Positions 19,593-27,688 of a stretch of DNA of 64,000 nt are shown here, in pieces. Under the pieces are notes generated by a model that had not been told where the DNA came from, ran no database searches, and worked only from the letters and a program-made list of their open reading frames with translations. The first letter of the stretch is position 1. Every line of letters starts with the position of its first letter. The translations under genes and the position numbers were made by a program. This stretch comes from Beijerinckia indica subsp. indica ATCC 9039 (lineage in GTDB: Bacteria > Pseudomonadota > Alphaproteobacteria > Rhizobiales > Beijerinckiaceae), in the NCBI RefSeq assembly GCF_000019845.1, contig NC_010581.1, positions 2,671,501 through 2,735,500 on the forward strand, in the 5' to 3' direction.

Positions 19593-19621
19593 GGATTACG
19601 CGTGCTGTCCGCGCCCGTCAA
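19593..19621 (-). promoter_or_regulatory. rnpB promoter (housekeeping sigma-70 type)
   Basis: The minus strand shows TTGACG (19616-19621), a 17-nt spacer and TAATCC (19593-19598), then the predicted first base G at 19586, seven bases beyond the -10 box. Spacing and position match a strong vegetative promoter for the RNase P RNA. Confidence 0.75.
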
Positions 19622-19834
19622 TCACACGTTAAAGGATCGCGGCTTAAACAGACCTCGTTTTCAAGATCGATTTAATGCCGGTTCATAAAAGCAAAGGCAT
19701 GATGCGTCGTCAGGTTTCCGCATCCTTGAGGCACGATGAACGAAAGATCCGGCATGATCACTGCTTGGCTTTGCCCATGATTTTGCTTCAATCGTCATCC
19801 AGGACAGGCGGCTCCATCGAGAGCAGGGGAAGAA

Positions 19835-20149
19835 ATGAATAAAATCATGTCCATGGCGGCCGGCTTCCTGGTCGTTCTGGCTTTGGCCGGCTGTGGTTAT
19901 ACGCCGGAACAACGGGCCCTTAGCGGCGCGGCCTTGGGCGGCGCTTCCGGCGCGGCTATTGGGGCCGCTGCCGGCAACAGTCCCGGCGCGGCTGTCGCGG
20001 GCGGACTTCTGGGCGCGGCAACCGGCGGCTTGGTCGGCGCTGCAACAGCACCGCCTCCACCTCCTCCGCCCCCTCCACCCTGCCAGCGCTATGCCTATGA
20101 CGAATATGGCCGGCCTTTCTGCGCTCGAGCAGGCGGTTACGGATATTAG
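19835..20149 (+). CDS. Small glycine-zipper lipoprotein
   Basis: A 104-aa protein with a lipoprotein signal: the lipobox LALAGC puts the lipidated Cys at residue 20. It is followed by Gly/Ala-rich GxxxG-type repeats (SGAALGGASGAAIGAAAG...GGLLGAATGGLVG) that resemble glycine-zipper motifs of outer-membrane lipoproteins such as OsmB/YMGG-type proteins. A run of ten prolines and a short C-terminal tail with two cysteines follow. GGGGAAG precedes the ATG. Its function is unknown; envelope location is likely. Confidence 0.82.
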   Translation: MNKIMSMAAGFLVVLALAGCGYTPEQRALSGAALGGASGAAIGAAAGNSPGAAVAGGLLGAATGGLVGAATAPPPPPPPPPPCQRYAYDEYGRPFCARAGGYGY

Positions 20150-20207
20150 AGCAGCAGCGAAGCTGGACAGCTTGAGGCAAGGATTATCCGTTAAATCAAC
20201 GTAATAG

Positions 20208-20245
20208 AGCGTATTTTCTGATTCAATCAAATCAGCGAACGCTCC
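20208..20245. repeat. Palindromic element upstream of amidase
   Basis: Imperfect nested inverted repeat with outer gagcgt/acgctc and inner ctgatt/aatcag arms, just before the amidase ribosome-binding site. Its style (agagcg...ctgatt...aatcag...cgctc) recalls intergenic palindromes that are repeated in Rhizobiales genomes, but no second full copy was seen in this window. Confidence 0.45.
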
Positions 20246-20265
20246 GATGAGGAATAGGTGAGGCC

Positions 20266-21180
20266 ATGACCTTGAAGCCTCCATCTGATGATCCAGGGAC
20301 GACGCCAAGCTTTACGGGCGATACGCCGCTCGTGAACGACGTGCATCCATCCCCCAATCATGGAGACCGAAAGGGCCGTCAGCCTGACGCCATCATCCTG
20401 CATCATACTGCCATGGTGAGTGGGGAAGCAGCCCTCCTTCGGCTTTGCGACCCCGCCGCCGAGGTTTCCGCCCATTATCTCGTCTGGGAAGATGGGCGAA
20501 TCTCGCAGCTCGTTGCTGAAAAGCATCGTGCCTGGCATGCGGGGCAGTCCTATTGGGCCGGCGAGCGCGACATGAATTCCGTGTCGATCGGGATCGAACT
20601 CGTGCATCCAGGGCCGGAAGGCGGCTCGCCTCCTTATGAGGAAGCCCAGATCGCGGCGACGATTGCCCTTTGCCTCGACATCATGCGGCGGCGGTCTATT
20701 CCTGCCGCAAGAGTGCTCGGCCATTGCGATATCGCTCCTGATCGCAAGGACGATCCGAGCGCACATTTCCCATGGGCGCAATTGGCGGCGGCCGGTGTCG
20801 GTCTTTACGTGCCCCCTTCCCCCATCGTCGAGGGACCGCGCCACCAGAATGGCGAACACGGTCAGCATATCGAGACCTTGCAATCACTTCTCGCGATTCT
20901 GGGCTATGGGCTCAGCATCACTAATCTTTATGGCATGAAGACCGAAGCAGTCGTGCGGGCCTTTCAGCGGCATTATCGGCCGGCCCTGATCGATGGCATC
21001 GCCGATGTGTCGACCATCGAAACGCTGAAGGCCTTGCTCGCGGCGCGTTCCGCCGCCGACAAACCGCAAAAGGTTTCCTCACACCCACCGGAAAAGGCAG
21101 AAAAAGCAGAAAAACCGGCGAAGCCACAAACCGCTGTGAGTGCCGAAACCCTCGCGCCCAAAGGCCGTTGGCTGAACTAG
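20266..21180 (+). CDS. N-acetylmuramoyl-L-alanine amidase (AmpD/AmiD type) with peptidoglycan-binding domain
   Basis: A 304-aa zinc amidase. The amidase_2 domain spans about residues 35-175. Its candidate zinc ligands are the His pair in IILHHTA (46-47), the His in LGHCDIAPDRKDDP, and the Asp of that motif. A C-terminal PG_binding_1-like domain (about 195-265) contains VEALQ-type helices: IETLQSLLAILGY and TEAVVRAFQRHY. A Lys/Ala/Glu/Pro-rich tail follows. No signal peptide is seen, suggesting cytosolic recycling of anhydro-muropeptides or non-classical export. Its stop codon coincides with the boundary of an IS relic, so its last residues may not be native. Confidence 0.88.
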   Translation: MTLKPPSDDPGTTPSFTGDTPLVNDVHPSPNHGDRKGRQPDAIILHHTAMVSGEAALLRLCDPAAEVSAHYLVWEDGRISQLVAEKHRAWHAGQSYWAGERDMNSVSIGIELVHPGPEGGSPPYEEAQIAATIALCLDIMRRRSIPAARVLGHCDIAPDRKDDPSAHFPWAQLAAAGVGLYVPPSPIVEGPRHQNGEHGQHIETLQSLLAILGYGLSITNLYGMKTEAVVRAFQRHYRPALIDGIADVSTIETLKALLAARSAADKPQKVSSHPPEKAEKAEKPAKPQTAVSAETLAPKGRWLN

Positions 21181-21504
21181 GGCGTAGACTTATAAGCGCG
21201 TAGCCACAGCCGCCATGAAACGAGCTGGACCATGGCAAGGAAGTTGGCAGCGAGCTTGTCATAACGGGTGGCAACCCCGCGGAAGTGCTTCAGCTTGGAT
21301 AAGAAGCTCTCGATCAGGTTACGCTCGCGGTAGAGGTGTTTGCTGAAGCACGGCTCCCAGGGCCGTTTGCTCTCAGGCGGAATGTTGGGCGTGGCACCCT
21401 GCTTCTGGATCAGTTCGCGGATGACGCGGCACGCCTCTCGGCTTGTTGGGTAGCAGCGGCTCGATCACGCGCCATTCGAAGTCGGTCAAGTCATATCGGC
21501 TTAT
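21177..21504 (-). pseudogene. IS5-family transposase relic with internal deletion
   Basis: On the minus strand an N-terminus SRYDLTDFEWRVIEPLLPNK, whose expected ATG reads ATA, runs for about 27 residues. It then jumps, out of frame, at about 21424-21432 to the transposase C-terminus. The latter contains the IS5-type DDE signature YRERNLIESFFSKLK (Y-2-R-3-E-6-K), then FRGVATRYDK and VQLVSWRLWLRAYKSTP-stop. Most of the catalytic core, several hundred bases, is missing. It cannot encode an active transposase. The stop overlaps the amidase stop on the other strand. Confidence 0.85.
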
Positions 21505-21984
21505 GTTGAGCCTGAATCAGAATCCGGAGCGATATGAAAGTCGCCGGTCGGTAAACGATCCTACCCGGCCACCAGCAGCGGTTTTCGGCAACCGCGGAAG
21601 CGGACGTTCGCAAGCGCGCTTCACCGACAGCTTCGCGCCCGTATCGGCCATTGGCAGAAATAGCAACCGTGCACAAAAGCGGACGTCCATACGATGCACA
21701 AATCGGATATTTGCGCACGATGCAGGTAGCTTGCGATCCAGCAGCACGCTCAACTTCGTTGTCCGCCGCTGCGACGGGTGGACGGTCTTGGCTGACTCTG
21801 ATCCAATATGGCTTGATCTGACGGAGCCCCAACCACTCTAACGCCGAGCCCCTAGCCAGCAACGGCTGGGCGTTCGGATCATGTCTTGCATTTGCGGGAA
21901 CAAGTGAGGACAAGATTTCTTCAGCTCTGACAAAGGCGAGCCCGCGCAAGAACGGTGTGCTTTGACTGCCGGATGGGTACATTG
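21505..21984. other. Degraded region beside the IS relic
   Basis: About 480 bp without a convincing gene. A reverse frame (21491-21982) is open by chance and crosses the relic out of frame. Composition and position suggest mobile-element debris. A CTAG at 21852-21855 mirrors the CTAG at 21177-21180 and may mark an old insertion boundary, but this is speculative. Confidence 0.4.
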
Positions 21985-22431
21985 ATGCATGAACATGAAA
22001 CAGCCGGCGACGTCCGCGCAGTGCCGGCGCAAATCCTCGATCAAGGCTTTCGGCTACTCGTCCTGCGTGAATTTCGCATGCCGGATCAGCCGCCCTCTCT
22101 CGCCTGGATCCAGCAATATATTTTGCGCGATGTACATCGGGTCCAGCGCCATGGCATTTTCTTCGGCGCCACCTTCCTGCCGGAGATCATGCAATGGCTG
22201 AGCGATCTGCTTGGCCGCCCTTCATTGCATCCCGGCGATTATCCGGCGAGCCCGGCCTATAAAAATCCTGCCTGGCCCATCCTTTCCTGGTACAGGCAAG
22301 ATCGCGGCTGGGCCGATGGCCAGCAAACGGTTGAATGGTTTGCCGACGTGGCTTTCAGAGACGAAGCCTCTTTCGCTGCCTTCTTGGCGCGCTGGCTGGA
22401 GCGCCTGAAAGGATTTGAGAGCCAAGGCTGA
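21985..22431 (+). CDS. Conserved hypothetical protein
   Basis: A 148-aa protein of unknown function. It is rich in Trp, Phe and Pro, with segments QYILRDVHRVQRHGIFFGAT, PAYKNPAWPILSWYRQDRGW and VAFRDEASFAAFLARWLERL. No signal peptide or membrane segment is present. The start is uncertain: ATG at 21985 has a weak GGATGG upstream; ATG at 21973 and GTG at 21955 are in frame. Coding is supported by codon usage and a downstream short gene on the same strand. Confidence 0.6.
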   Translation: MHEHETAGDVRAVPAQILDQGFRLLVLREFRMPDQPPSLAWIQQYILRDVHRVQRHGIFFGATFLPEIMQWLSDLLGRPSLHPGDYPASPAYKNPAWPILSWYRQDRGWADGQQTVEWFADVAFRDEASFAAFLARWLERLKGFESQG

Positions 22432-22502
22432 CACCACTTCTCAGACCTGCGAAGGCAATTATAATCCGGCGCAACGGCTGCACTTTTAAAATCGAGGGAA
22501 GA

Positions 22503-22682
22503 ATGGATCCGACAGGCGTGTACAGAATCAAAAACCCGGAGCCGAAAGAAGATGGCGTCTGGGTAACGGATGGCACCACGGAACAAGAGATCACCGAGGA
22601 TGCCTATCTCTCAAATGGCTATAAGCCCAAGCTTCAAAGCCTCCCTTGGGGCGAGCCCAAGCCGGAAGGCAAAACAGGCTGA
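22503..22682 (+). CDS. Short hypothetical protein (59 aa)
   Basis: ATG at 22503 is preceded by a strong GAGGGAAG site and opens a 59-residue reading frame beginning MDPTGVYRIKNPEPKEDGVW and ending KPEGKTG. It is acidic to neutral and Pro/Lys/Glu-rich, with no membrane segment and no recognisable domain. It lies 71 bp after the previous hypothetical gene on the same strand and may be co-transcribed. Confidence 0.55.
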   Translation: MDPTGVYRIKNPEPKEDGVWVTDGTTEQEITEDAYLSNGYKPKLQSLPWGEPKPEGKTG

Positions 22683-23097
22683 GAGCCAGGACATTTCAAT
22701 CGACCAGACTTGACCACGTCCTCAAATCAGTGATCATCGTTCGACATGTTCTTAGTCTCATAGTTGTGGAGTTTTGCCTGCCACCGCAAACTGGAGGGCA
22801 ACGAAAGCGCCTTAAGAAATCGCCAAGAAAAACGCCTCGAGATAGTGTCTGCTCTGCGCCCCATCTCGGCCATTCGGAGATGCGCTAATCGTTCCAGAAA
22901 GCAGACCTTCCATGGTGCACAATTCAAGGTTTTTATACCGAAACGGCTTTGCGAAAACAGGGCACGCTGCGCTCTGCCGTCTCGACCCGTCTGGGGAGCC
23001 CGCGTCGGAGGACGTGCGATTTGAACGATTCATGAGGCCGCGCTGCAATCGCCCTTCGAAACGGTGACTTCGCCTCCGCCTCAGGGTGAGGTCTTCG
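22683..23097. other. Intergenic region without recognisable features
   Basis: About 415 bp between the short gene and a convergent reverse-strand gene. Several frames are open for 65-85 codons on both strands, but none has a ribosome-binding site or domain. No strong terminator hairpin was found. Confidence 0.4.
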
Positions 23098-23568
23098 CTA
23101 CCCAGCGTTGCCAGTGTTGAGTGCCGTAAATCCAGCGTCCGTCAGCCTGTAGAAACCCGGCATTGAGGCATTTTCCAGCCAGCGGTTCGTGAAGATTTTT
23201 TCCAAAGCTGGTTTGAGGTCGCCGTCACGAAAGCGTTTGAGGGTCAGGCTCTCTTGCACGGGCGCCCAAATGAATGATTTTCCGGCCTTGATGCCACGCG
23301 TACCGATTTCGGTCATGATCGCTTTGATCGTGTCGTCTTCCGACGGCGGCGCTCCAAAGTATTTGACATATCCAGCCATTGTCATTTTGTAAAAGCCTTC
23401 AGAGGCGTCTTCGATCACACCATCTTCGCCCATCTGCTTCAAAACGGCGCGCAACTCGTCGTGGTGCGGATAGCGGATTTGCAAAGACGCGAATGAAAAG
23501 GTCTCCCCCTCTCGAAAGCCTCTGGCATTGATGAAATGATCGATTGCCTCTACCGCCGTCGTCGCCAT
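23098..23568 (-). CDS. Hypothetical protein with an internally duplicated (winged-helix-like?) domain
   Basis: A 156-aa cytosolic protein made of two similar halves. Residues about 7-72 (AIDHFINARGFREGETFSFA...GVIEDASEGFYKMTMAGYVK) and about 82-152 (IKAIMTEIGTRGIKAGKSFI...RWLENASMPGFYRLTDAGFT) share the order helix, R-G-x-x-x-G-x-x-F, helix, GFY-x-(L/M)-T-x-(A/D)-G. The pattern resembles a winged-helix fold, but this is inference from secondary-structure style. Function is unknown. It is divergent from the TetR gene. Confidence 0.65.
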   Translation of the reverse strand: MATTAVEAIDHFINARGFREGETFSFASLQIRYPHHDELRAVLKQMGEDGVIEDASEGFYKMTMAGYVKYFGAPPSEDDTIKAIMTEIGTRGIKAGKSFIWAPVQESLTLKRFRDGDLKPALEKIFTNRWLENASMPGFYRLTDAGFTALNTGNAG

Positions 23569-23902
23569 TTCAATACTCGCTATTCAAGGCTTCATGGATC
23601 GCTTGCAATGGAACGGGCGCGCGCAAAAATCAAGAATTTCGCCCCACGAATTTGATCCCCTGATTTACGTCGTGCAGAAGTTCGGTGCGAATGTCTGGTT
23701 CAGGCACTACCGGCCCAGAACCGGACCGTCGCAAATCCACCCTCTCGGTCATTCCCGATTTACGGGCGCAACAAAGCCTTCGCTGATTCCTCCCCCGCTC
23801 AGCTGCGACCCAGGCCTTTATCCACATCGATGCGGATGAAGGCGATTGTATTAGATCGATCGTTCGATTATTAACTGATTTACCCTTTGCCAATCGATAT
23901 CC
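23569..23902. other. Divergent promoter region
   Basis: About 335 bp between the duplicated-domain gene (minus) and the TetR gene (plus). It must contain both promoters. Apart from the inverted repeat at 23855-23868 nothing distinctive was seen. Confidence 0.4.
23855..23868. promoter_or_regulatory. Candidate TetR operator
   Basis: Inverted repeat ATCGA-tcgt-TCGAT lies 34 bp before the TetR ATG. TetR-family proteins commonly autoregulate through such palindromes. It is short, so coincidence is possible. Confidence 0.35.
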
Positions 23903-24508
23903 ATGCCGCGTCCCCGCCAACATTCCGATGATGAAGTCCTTGATAAGGCTCTGGATCTGTTCTGGAGCCGTGGCTTCGCCGCAACCTCGATGCGCGACCT
24001 CTCGAGCGCTTGCAGCCTCAGCATTGCCGCTCTGTACAACCGCTTCCATGATAAGGATGGATTGTTCGTGGCAGTCCTGCGCCATTACGCCGATCAAGGC
24101 TTGGCCATCCGTCTCGCGCGGCTCGCCCATTGCCGACCGCCAGAGCATGCCATTGCACTCTTCTTCGATGAATTGATCGATCTATCGCTCGGCGATGAAG
24201 CCCGCCGCGGTTGCCTGCTCGTCAATACGGCGCTCGATGGCGCGGCGCTGCCTGAAACCGCCCGCGTTCTGGTGCGCGAACGGTTAGGCCAGATAGAGGC
24301 GTTCTTTGCCGACAAGCTGTACGAGGCACGGGCCGAAGGCACGCTGTCCGAAGCGATCGAGCCCGCAACCATGGCTGAAATGCTCCTCGGCACCGTGCTT
24401 GCGATCCGCGTGCTGGCCCGCCTCGATCCCGACCCCTTCAAGCTGCGCCGCCTTGCGCGCGCGGCTCTCGCGTCCCTTGACCCGTCAAGACAATGGAGGC
24501 TCCAATGA
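23903..24508 (+). CDS. TetR/AcrR-family transcriptional regulator
   Basis: A 201-aa regulator. The N-terminal DNA-binding domain (about 10-55) has ALDLFWSRGFAATSMRDLSSACSL and SIAALYNRFHDKDGLF, the standard TetR helix-turn-helix. The C-terminal ligand domain contains GCLLVNTALDGA, as in regulators with a TetR_C_6/YxaF-like domain. Its stop overlaps the next gene (ATGA), so it is co-translated with two glutathione S-transferase genes and likely controls them in response to an electrophile or aromatic compound. Confidence 0.92.
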   Translation: MPRPRQHSDDEVLDKALDLFWSRGFAATSMRDLSSACSLSIAALYNRFHDKDGLFVAVLRHYADQGLAIRLARLAHCRPPEHAIALFFDELIDLSLGDEARRGCLLVNTALDGAALPETARVLVRERLGQIEAFFADKLYEARAEGTLSEAIEPATMAEMLLGTVLAIRVLARLDPDPFKLRRLARAALASLDPSRQWRLQ

Positions 24509-25200
24509 TCGATCTCCACTATTGGACCACGCCCAACGGCCACAAGATTACGATTTTCCTTGAGGAAGCGAGCGTTCCTTATCGCCTCATCCCAGTCAAC
24601 ATCAGCACCGGCGACCAGTTCAAACCAGACTTCCTGCGCATCGCACCCAATAATCGGATTCCCGCGATCGTCGATACCGAGCCGGCGGATGGCGGCACCC
24701 CGATCAGCCTGTTCGAGTCGGGGGCGATTTTGCAATATCTGGCGGAGAAAACGGGGAAATTCCTGCCTGCCGATTTGCGGGGCCGGTTCGAGGTCATGCA
24801 ATGGCTGTTCTGGCAGATGGGAGGGCTCGGCCCGATGGCCGGACAGAACCATCACTTCGTACAATACGCGCCGGAGCGTATCCCTTACGCCATGGAACGC
24901 TATGTGAAGGAGACCAACCGGCTTTACGGCGTCCTCAATAAGCGTTTGGCAGACAGGGCCTTTGTCGCAGGGGATTACTCGATCGCCGATATGGCTTCCT
25001 ATCCCTGGATCGTGCTTCATGAACGCCAGCAGCAAAATCTCGACGATTTCCCGCATCTGAAACGCTGGTTCGAAACCATCGCCATGCGGCCCGCAGTGGA
25101 GCGCGCTTATGAACGCGCTCGCGAGCTCAATGAGCAACCTGTCGTCACCCTGGAATCGGCGGCGATCCTCTTCGGTCAAACCGCCGGGGCTGTGCAATGA
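24505..25200 (+). CDS. Glutathione S-transferase, YfcG/Ure2-like
   Basis: A 231-aa GST with an N-terminal thioredoxin-fold domain (WTTPNGHKITIFLEEASVPY, NISTGDQFKPDFL, APNNRIPAIVD, FESGAILQYLAE) and a helical C-terminal domain. The TPNG and ISxGDQF-x-P-x-FL patterns are those of the nu-class YfcG/YghU/Ure2p group, which has disulfide-bond oxidoreductase or peroxidase activity with glutathione. ATG 24505 with GGAGG upstream is preferred over 24493. It overlaps the genes on both sides by 4 bp. Confidence 0.92.
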   Translation: MIDLHYWTTPNGHKITIFLEEASVPYRLIPVNISTGDQFKPDFLRIAPNNRIPAIVDTEPADGGTPISLFESGAILQYLAEKTGKFLPADLRGRFEVMQWLFWQMGGLGPMAGQNHHFVQYAPERIPYAMERYVKETNRLYGVLNKRLADRAFVAGDYSIADMASYPWIVLHERQQQNLDDFPHLKRWFETIAMRPAVERAYERARELNEQPVVTLESAAILFGQTAGAVQ

Positions 25201-25913
25201 AAGCAGCGCTGACACTGTATGATCTTGCGGGCGCCGAGCCGGACCGCCGTTTCAGCCCCTATTGCTGGCGCACACGATTGGCGATCGCCCATAAAGGCTT
25301 GACGGTTGAAACCATCCCCTGGCGCTTCACCGAGAAGGAGGCTCTCGCCTTTTCCGGTCAGGGTAAAGTGCCCGTCCTGGTCGATGGCGCGCGCACGATC
25401 GCGGACAGTTGGGCTATCGCCGAATATCTTGAAGACACCTATCCTGATCGTCCCTCGCTCTTTGGCGATGGACAGGGCCGAGCCCTGGCGCGATTCATAA
25501 ATCATTGGACGGATAGTGTGCTTCATCCGGCCATAGCACGGCTTATCCTCGCCGATATCCACGCTCATCTGCATGAAAAGGATCAAGACTATTTCCGAAT
25601 GACACGCGAGCGGTTCTTCGGCGCAACCCTGGAAACTGTCTGTCAAGATCGTGAGGAGCGCGTACTGTCCTTTCGCCAAGGCCTTGCGCCCTTGCGGGCA
25701 ACGCTTGCGGCCCAGCCCTTTCTTTCAGGTGATCGCCCCGCCTATGCCGACTATATCGTTTTCGGCGCGTTTCAATGGGCGCGTGCGACGAGCCCCTTCG
25801 CCCTGCTGGCATCGGACGATCCCATCGCGGCATGGCGCGGGCATATGCTCGATGCTTTCGATCAGCTCGCCCGTCAAACACCTGGCTATGATCATAATAT
25901 CAATGGTCGTTGA
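25197..25913 (+). CDS. Glutathione S-transferase family protein, LigE/beta-etherase-like
   Basis: A 238-aa GST-fold protein. The N-terminal thioredoxin-like domain has FSPYCWRTRLAIAHKGL, GQGKVPVLVDG and DSWAIAEYLEDTYPDRPSLF. The SPYCWRTRLALAHKGL pattern is characteristic of the group containing Sphingobium LigE, a glutathione-dependent beta-aryl etherase. The C-terminal helical domain contains GDRPAYADYIVFGAFQWAR. The ATGA overlap with the previous GST shows translational coupling. The substrate is unknown; an aromatic ether or other electrophile is plausible. Confidence 0.87.
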   Translation: MKAALTLYDLAGAEPDRRFSPYCWRTRLAIAHKGLTVETIPWRFTEKEALAFSGQGKVPVLVDGARTIADSWAIAEYLEDTYPDRPSLFGDGQGRALARFINHWTDSVLHPAIARLILADIHAHLHEKDQDYFRMTRERFFGATLETVCQDREERVLSFRQGLAPLRATLAAQPFLSGDRPAYADYIVFGAFQWARATSPFALLASDDPIAAWRGHMLDAFDQLARQTPGYDHNINGR

Positions 25914-26057
25914 TGAATTAACATTTCTTCAGGTCGCGCGGCCTGCCACTTTACAGAGGCGAGACAAGATCACAATGGCTCCCTCGAACCGATTGTCCAT
26001 GGCAGCGTTGAACAGGAAACGGCTTTGAAGCAAGCTGTATCTTGAGGGTGAGTGCAC

Positions 26058-26330
26058 ATGACCCGGACAGAGAGCGAGAATACGCCCTATGAGCGCGAGC
26101 TTTATCATATGGAAAAGCGAGACAACGCGAATACACGGCGTTGGATCAGTTCAGCTGTCGATATTCTCGATACCGCGAAACTCGTAAAATTGTGGTTTGA
26201 CGATCACGCGCCCAATGCGACGGCCGCGGATATTGTCGCCATGACAAAGCTCATCATCAATCACCATTATGAAAGACCGAGCGATGTGGAAATAGCCACG
26301 GCTACGGAAGAATTAGATTCCGAATATTAG
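26058..26330 (+). CDS. Small hypothetical protein (90 aa)
   Basis: A 90-aa acidic, helical protein beginning MTRTESENTPYERELYHMEK, with LVKLWFDDHAPNATAADIVAMTKLI in two halves. The ATG at 26058 follows GAGGGTGAG at good spacing; an in-frame GTG at 26052 is too close to that site. No domain or membrane segment is recognised. It is convergent with the VWA gene, 41 bp away. Confidence 0.6.
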   Translation: MTRTESENTPYERELYHMEKRDNANTRRWISSAVDILDTAKLVKLWFDDHAPNATAADIVAMTKLIINHHYERPSDVEIATATEELDSEY

Positions 26331-26371
26331 CGGATGTGTGATCACGACAGGCACTATTGGTAATAGATCAT

Positions 26372-27688
26372 TCACGGACAAAGCCTCACCACCTCTCCGA
26401 AGGGATAGGCTTCGTGGTCAGCGACACTCCCCCAGAGAACGGGGTAATCCGGCGCCTCGTCGGGAAACAGGCCCTCTCCATCAGTCAGATAGATCAAGGC
26501 ATCCGGCACAAGATCTTGTTCCGCAATATAGTCGAAGACCGGAACGAAACTTGTGCCGCCGCCACCGGGCGCGCCAAGACTGCGAATGGCCAATAATTGT
26601 TCGGCGGCTTCCAGTTCATCCATGCGCTGGATGACAGCATCGCACCAGATCACCAGCAGGCGGCGGGGCGCGAGAGCATCCAGAATGCCGCTGATCTCCG
26701 TCAGAAAGAGCCGCAAACTTGCTTCTGTGACGGAGCCAGACGAATCGACTCCAATGATGATCAGATTGGCGCCCTCGCCAATCCGCGCTGGCGCGCCAAT
26801 CCCGCGAACGATCATATGCCGATCGAGCTTGCGCCAGGAATAGCGGCTGCGTCCGGTTTCACGCGCGAAGAAAGCAGCGATTTTGTCGCGCCAATGAATT
26901 TTCGGAATGAGCAATTGGCCAAGAAAACGCGACAGAACGCCGGCATGGCGGCCCTGCAGTCGTTCGATCTCGGCCGCCTCGGCAATTGCGGCGGCCCAGG
27001 CGGCGTGATTTTTTTCACCATCGGCACCCACAGCCTTGCGGTTACGCCAACTTTTTGGCGTCGCCGATCCGGCTTCCAGATGATTGTCCAGGGAACCATC
27101 TCGCCCGGGTTCTGCGTCCTGATGCAGCTTGCGATAAACGCCGATCGAGCTTTCCGTTGCCTTGCCGAGCCGAGGCTCATGCCTACCAATCGCAACCTCC
27201 GGTAACGTTCCGATCTGCGCCGACACCAACATGTCGTTGACAATGAGATCCTGCGCCAGGCCGAGACGCGTTTCATCAAGGGGCAGTACGAGCCCGTCGG
27301 CATAGAGAAGCTGGCCCGACCGCCGCAGGAGCGTCGCAAGATGCATATGGTCGAGAATGCAATGAGCGATCAAATGCGCCATCAGATATTCGCGCTGTGA
27401 CAGGGGGAGCGCGAAAAAAGGCTCGGGATTGAGAAAGAGCGAAAACCCATCCGTGCCGGCGATATCCACATGCTCAGTGAAATAGGCCAGTTCATTGTCG
27501 ATGGTGGTCATTAACGCGTAAAGAACATGCGAAAAGGCCGGGCATCGCCAGAGAAAGGCGGCGCGGGTTTCCCCCCAGGCCTTCTGCTGCGGCTCACTCA
27601 AGACAACGAGAGGCAGACTGGAGATCTCGCGCTCCCCATCTGCCAGGATGATTGTCTCTTCCCCCGGCATGGGCGCTTCAGCGTCCAT
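26372..27688 (-). CDS. VWA domain protein with metallopeptidase-like N-terminus (DUF2201 type)
   Basis: A 438-aa protein. The N-terminal half (about 25-190) resembles the putative metallopeptidase domain of DUF2201 proteins, but the HExxH site reads HLIAH (in MAHLIAHCILDH), lacking the catalytic Glu. The later LAQDLIVNDMLV matches the family's D-x-x-V-N block. A linker with Gly/Lys-rich sequence leads to a C-terminal VWA domain (about 310-435) with MIDAS motif GVDSSGSV. It overlaps the upstream AAA ATPase gene by 11 bp. Such pairs are thought to act as MoxR-VWA chaperone or metal-insertion machines; the target is unknown. Confidence 0.85.
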   Translation of the reverse strand: MDAEAPMPGEETIILADGEREISSLPLVVLSEPQQKAWGETRAAFLWRCPAFSHVLYALMTTIDNELAYFTEHVDIAGTDGFSLFLNPEPFFALPLSQREYLMAHLIAHCILDHMHLATLLRRSGQLLYADGLVLPLDETRLGLAQDLIVNDMLVSAQIGTLPEVAIGRHEPRLGKATESSIGVYRKLHQDAEPGRDGSLDNHLEAGSATPKSWRNRKAVGADGEKNHAAWAAAIAEAAEIERLQGRHAGVLSRFLGQLLIPKIHWRDKIAAFFARETGRSRYSWRKLDRHMIVRGIGAPARIGEGANLIIIGVDSSGSVTEASLRLFLTEISGILDALAPRRLLVIWCDAVIQRMDELEAAEQLLAIRSLGAPGGGGTSFVPVFDYIAEQDLVPDALIYLTDGEGLFPDEAPDYPVLWGSVADHEAYPFGEVVRLCP

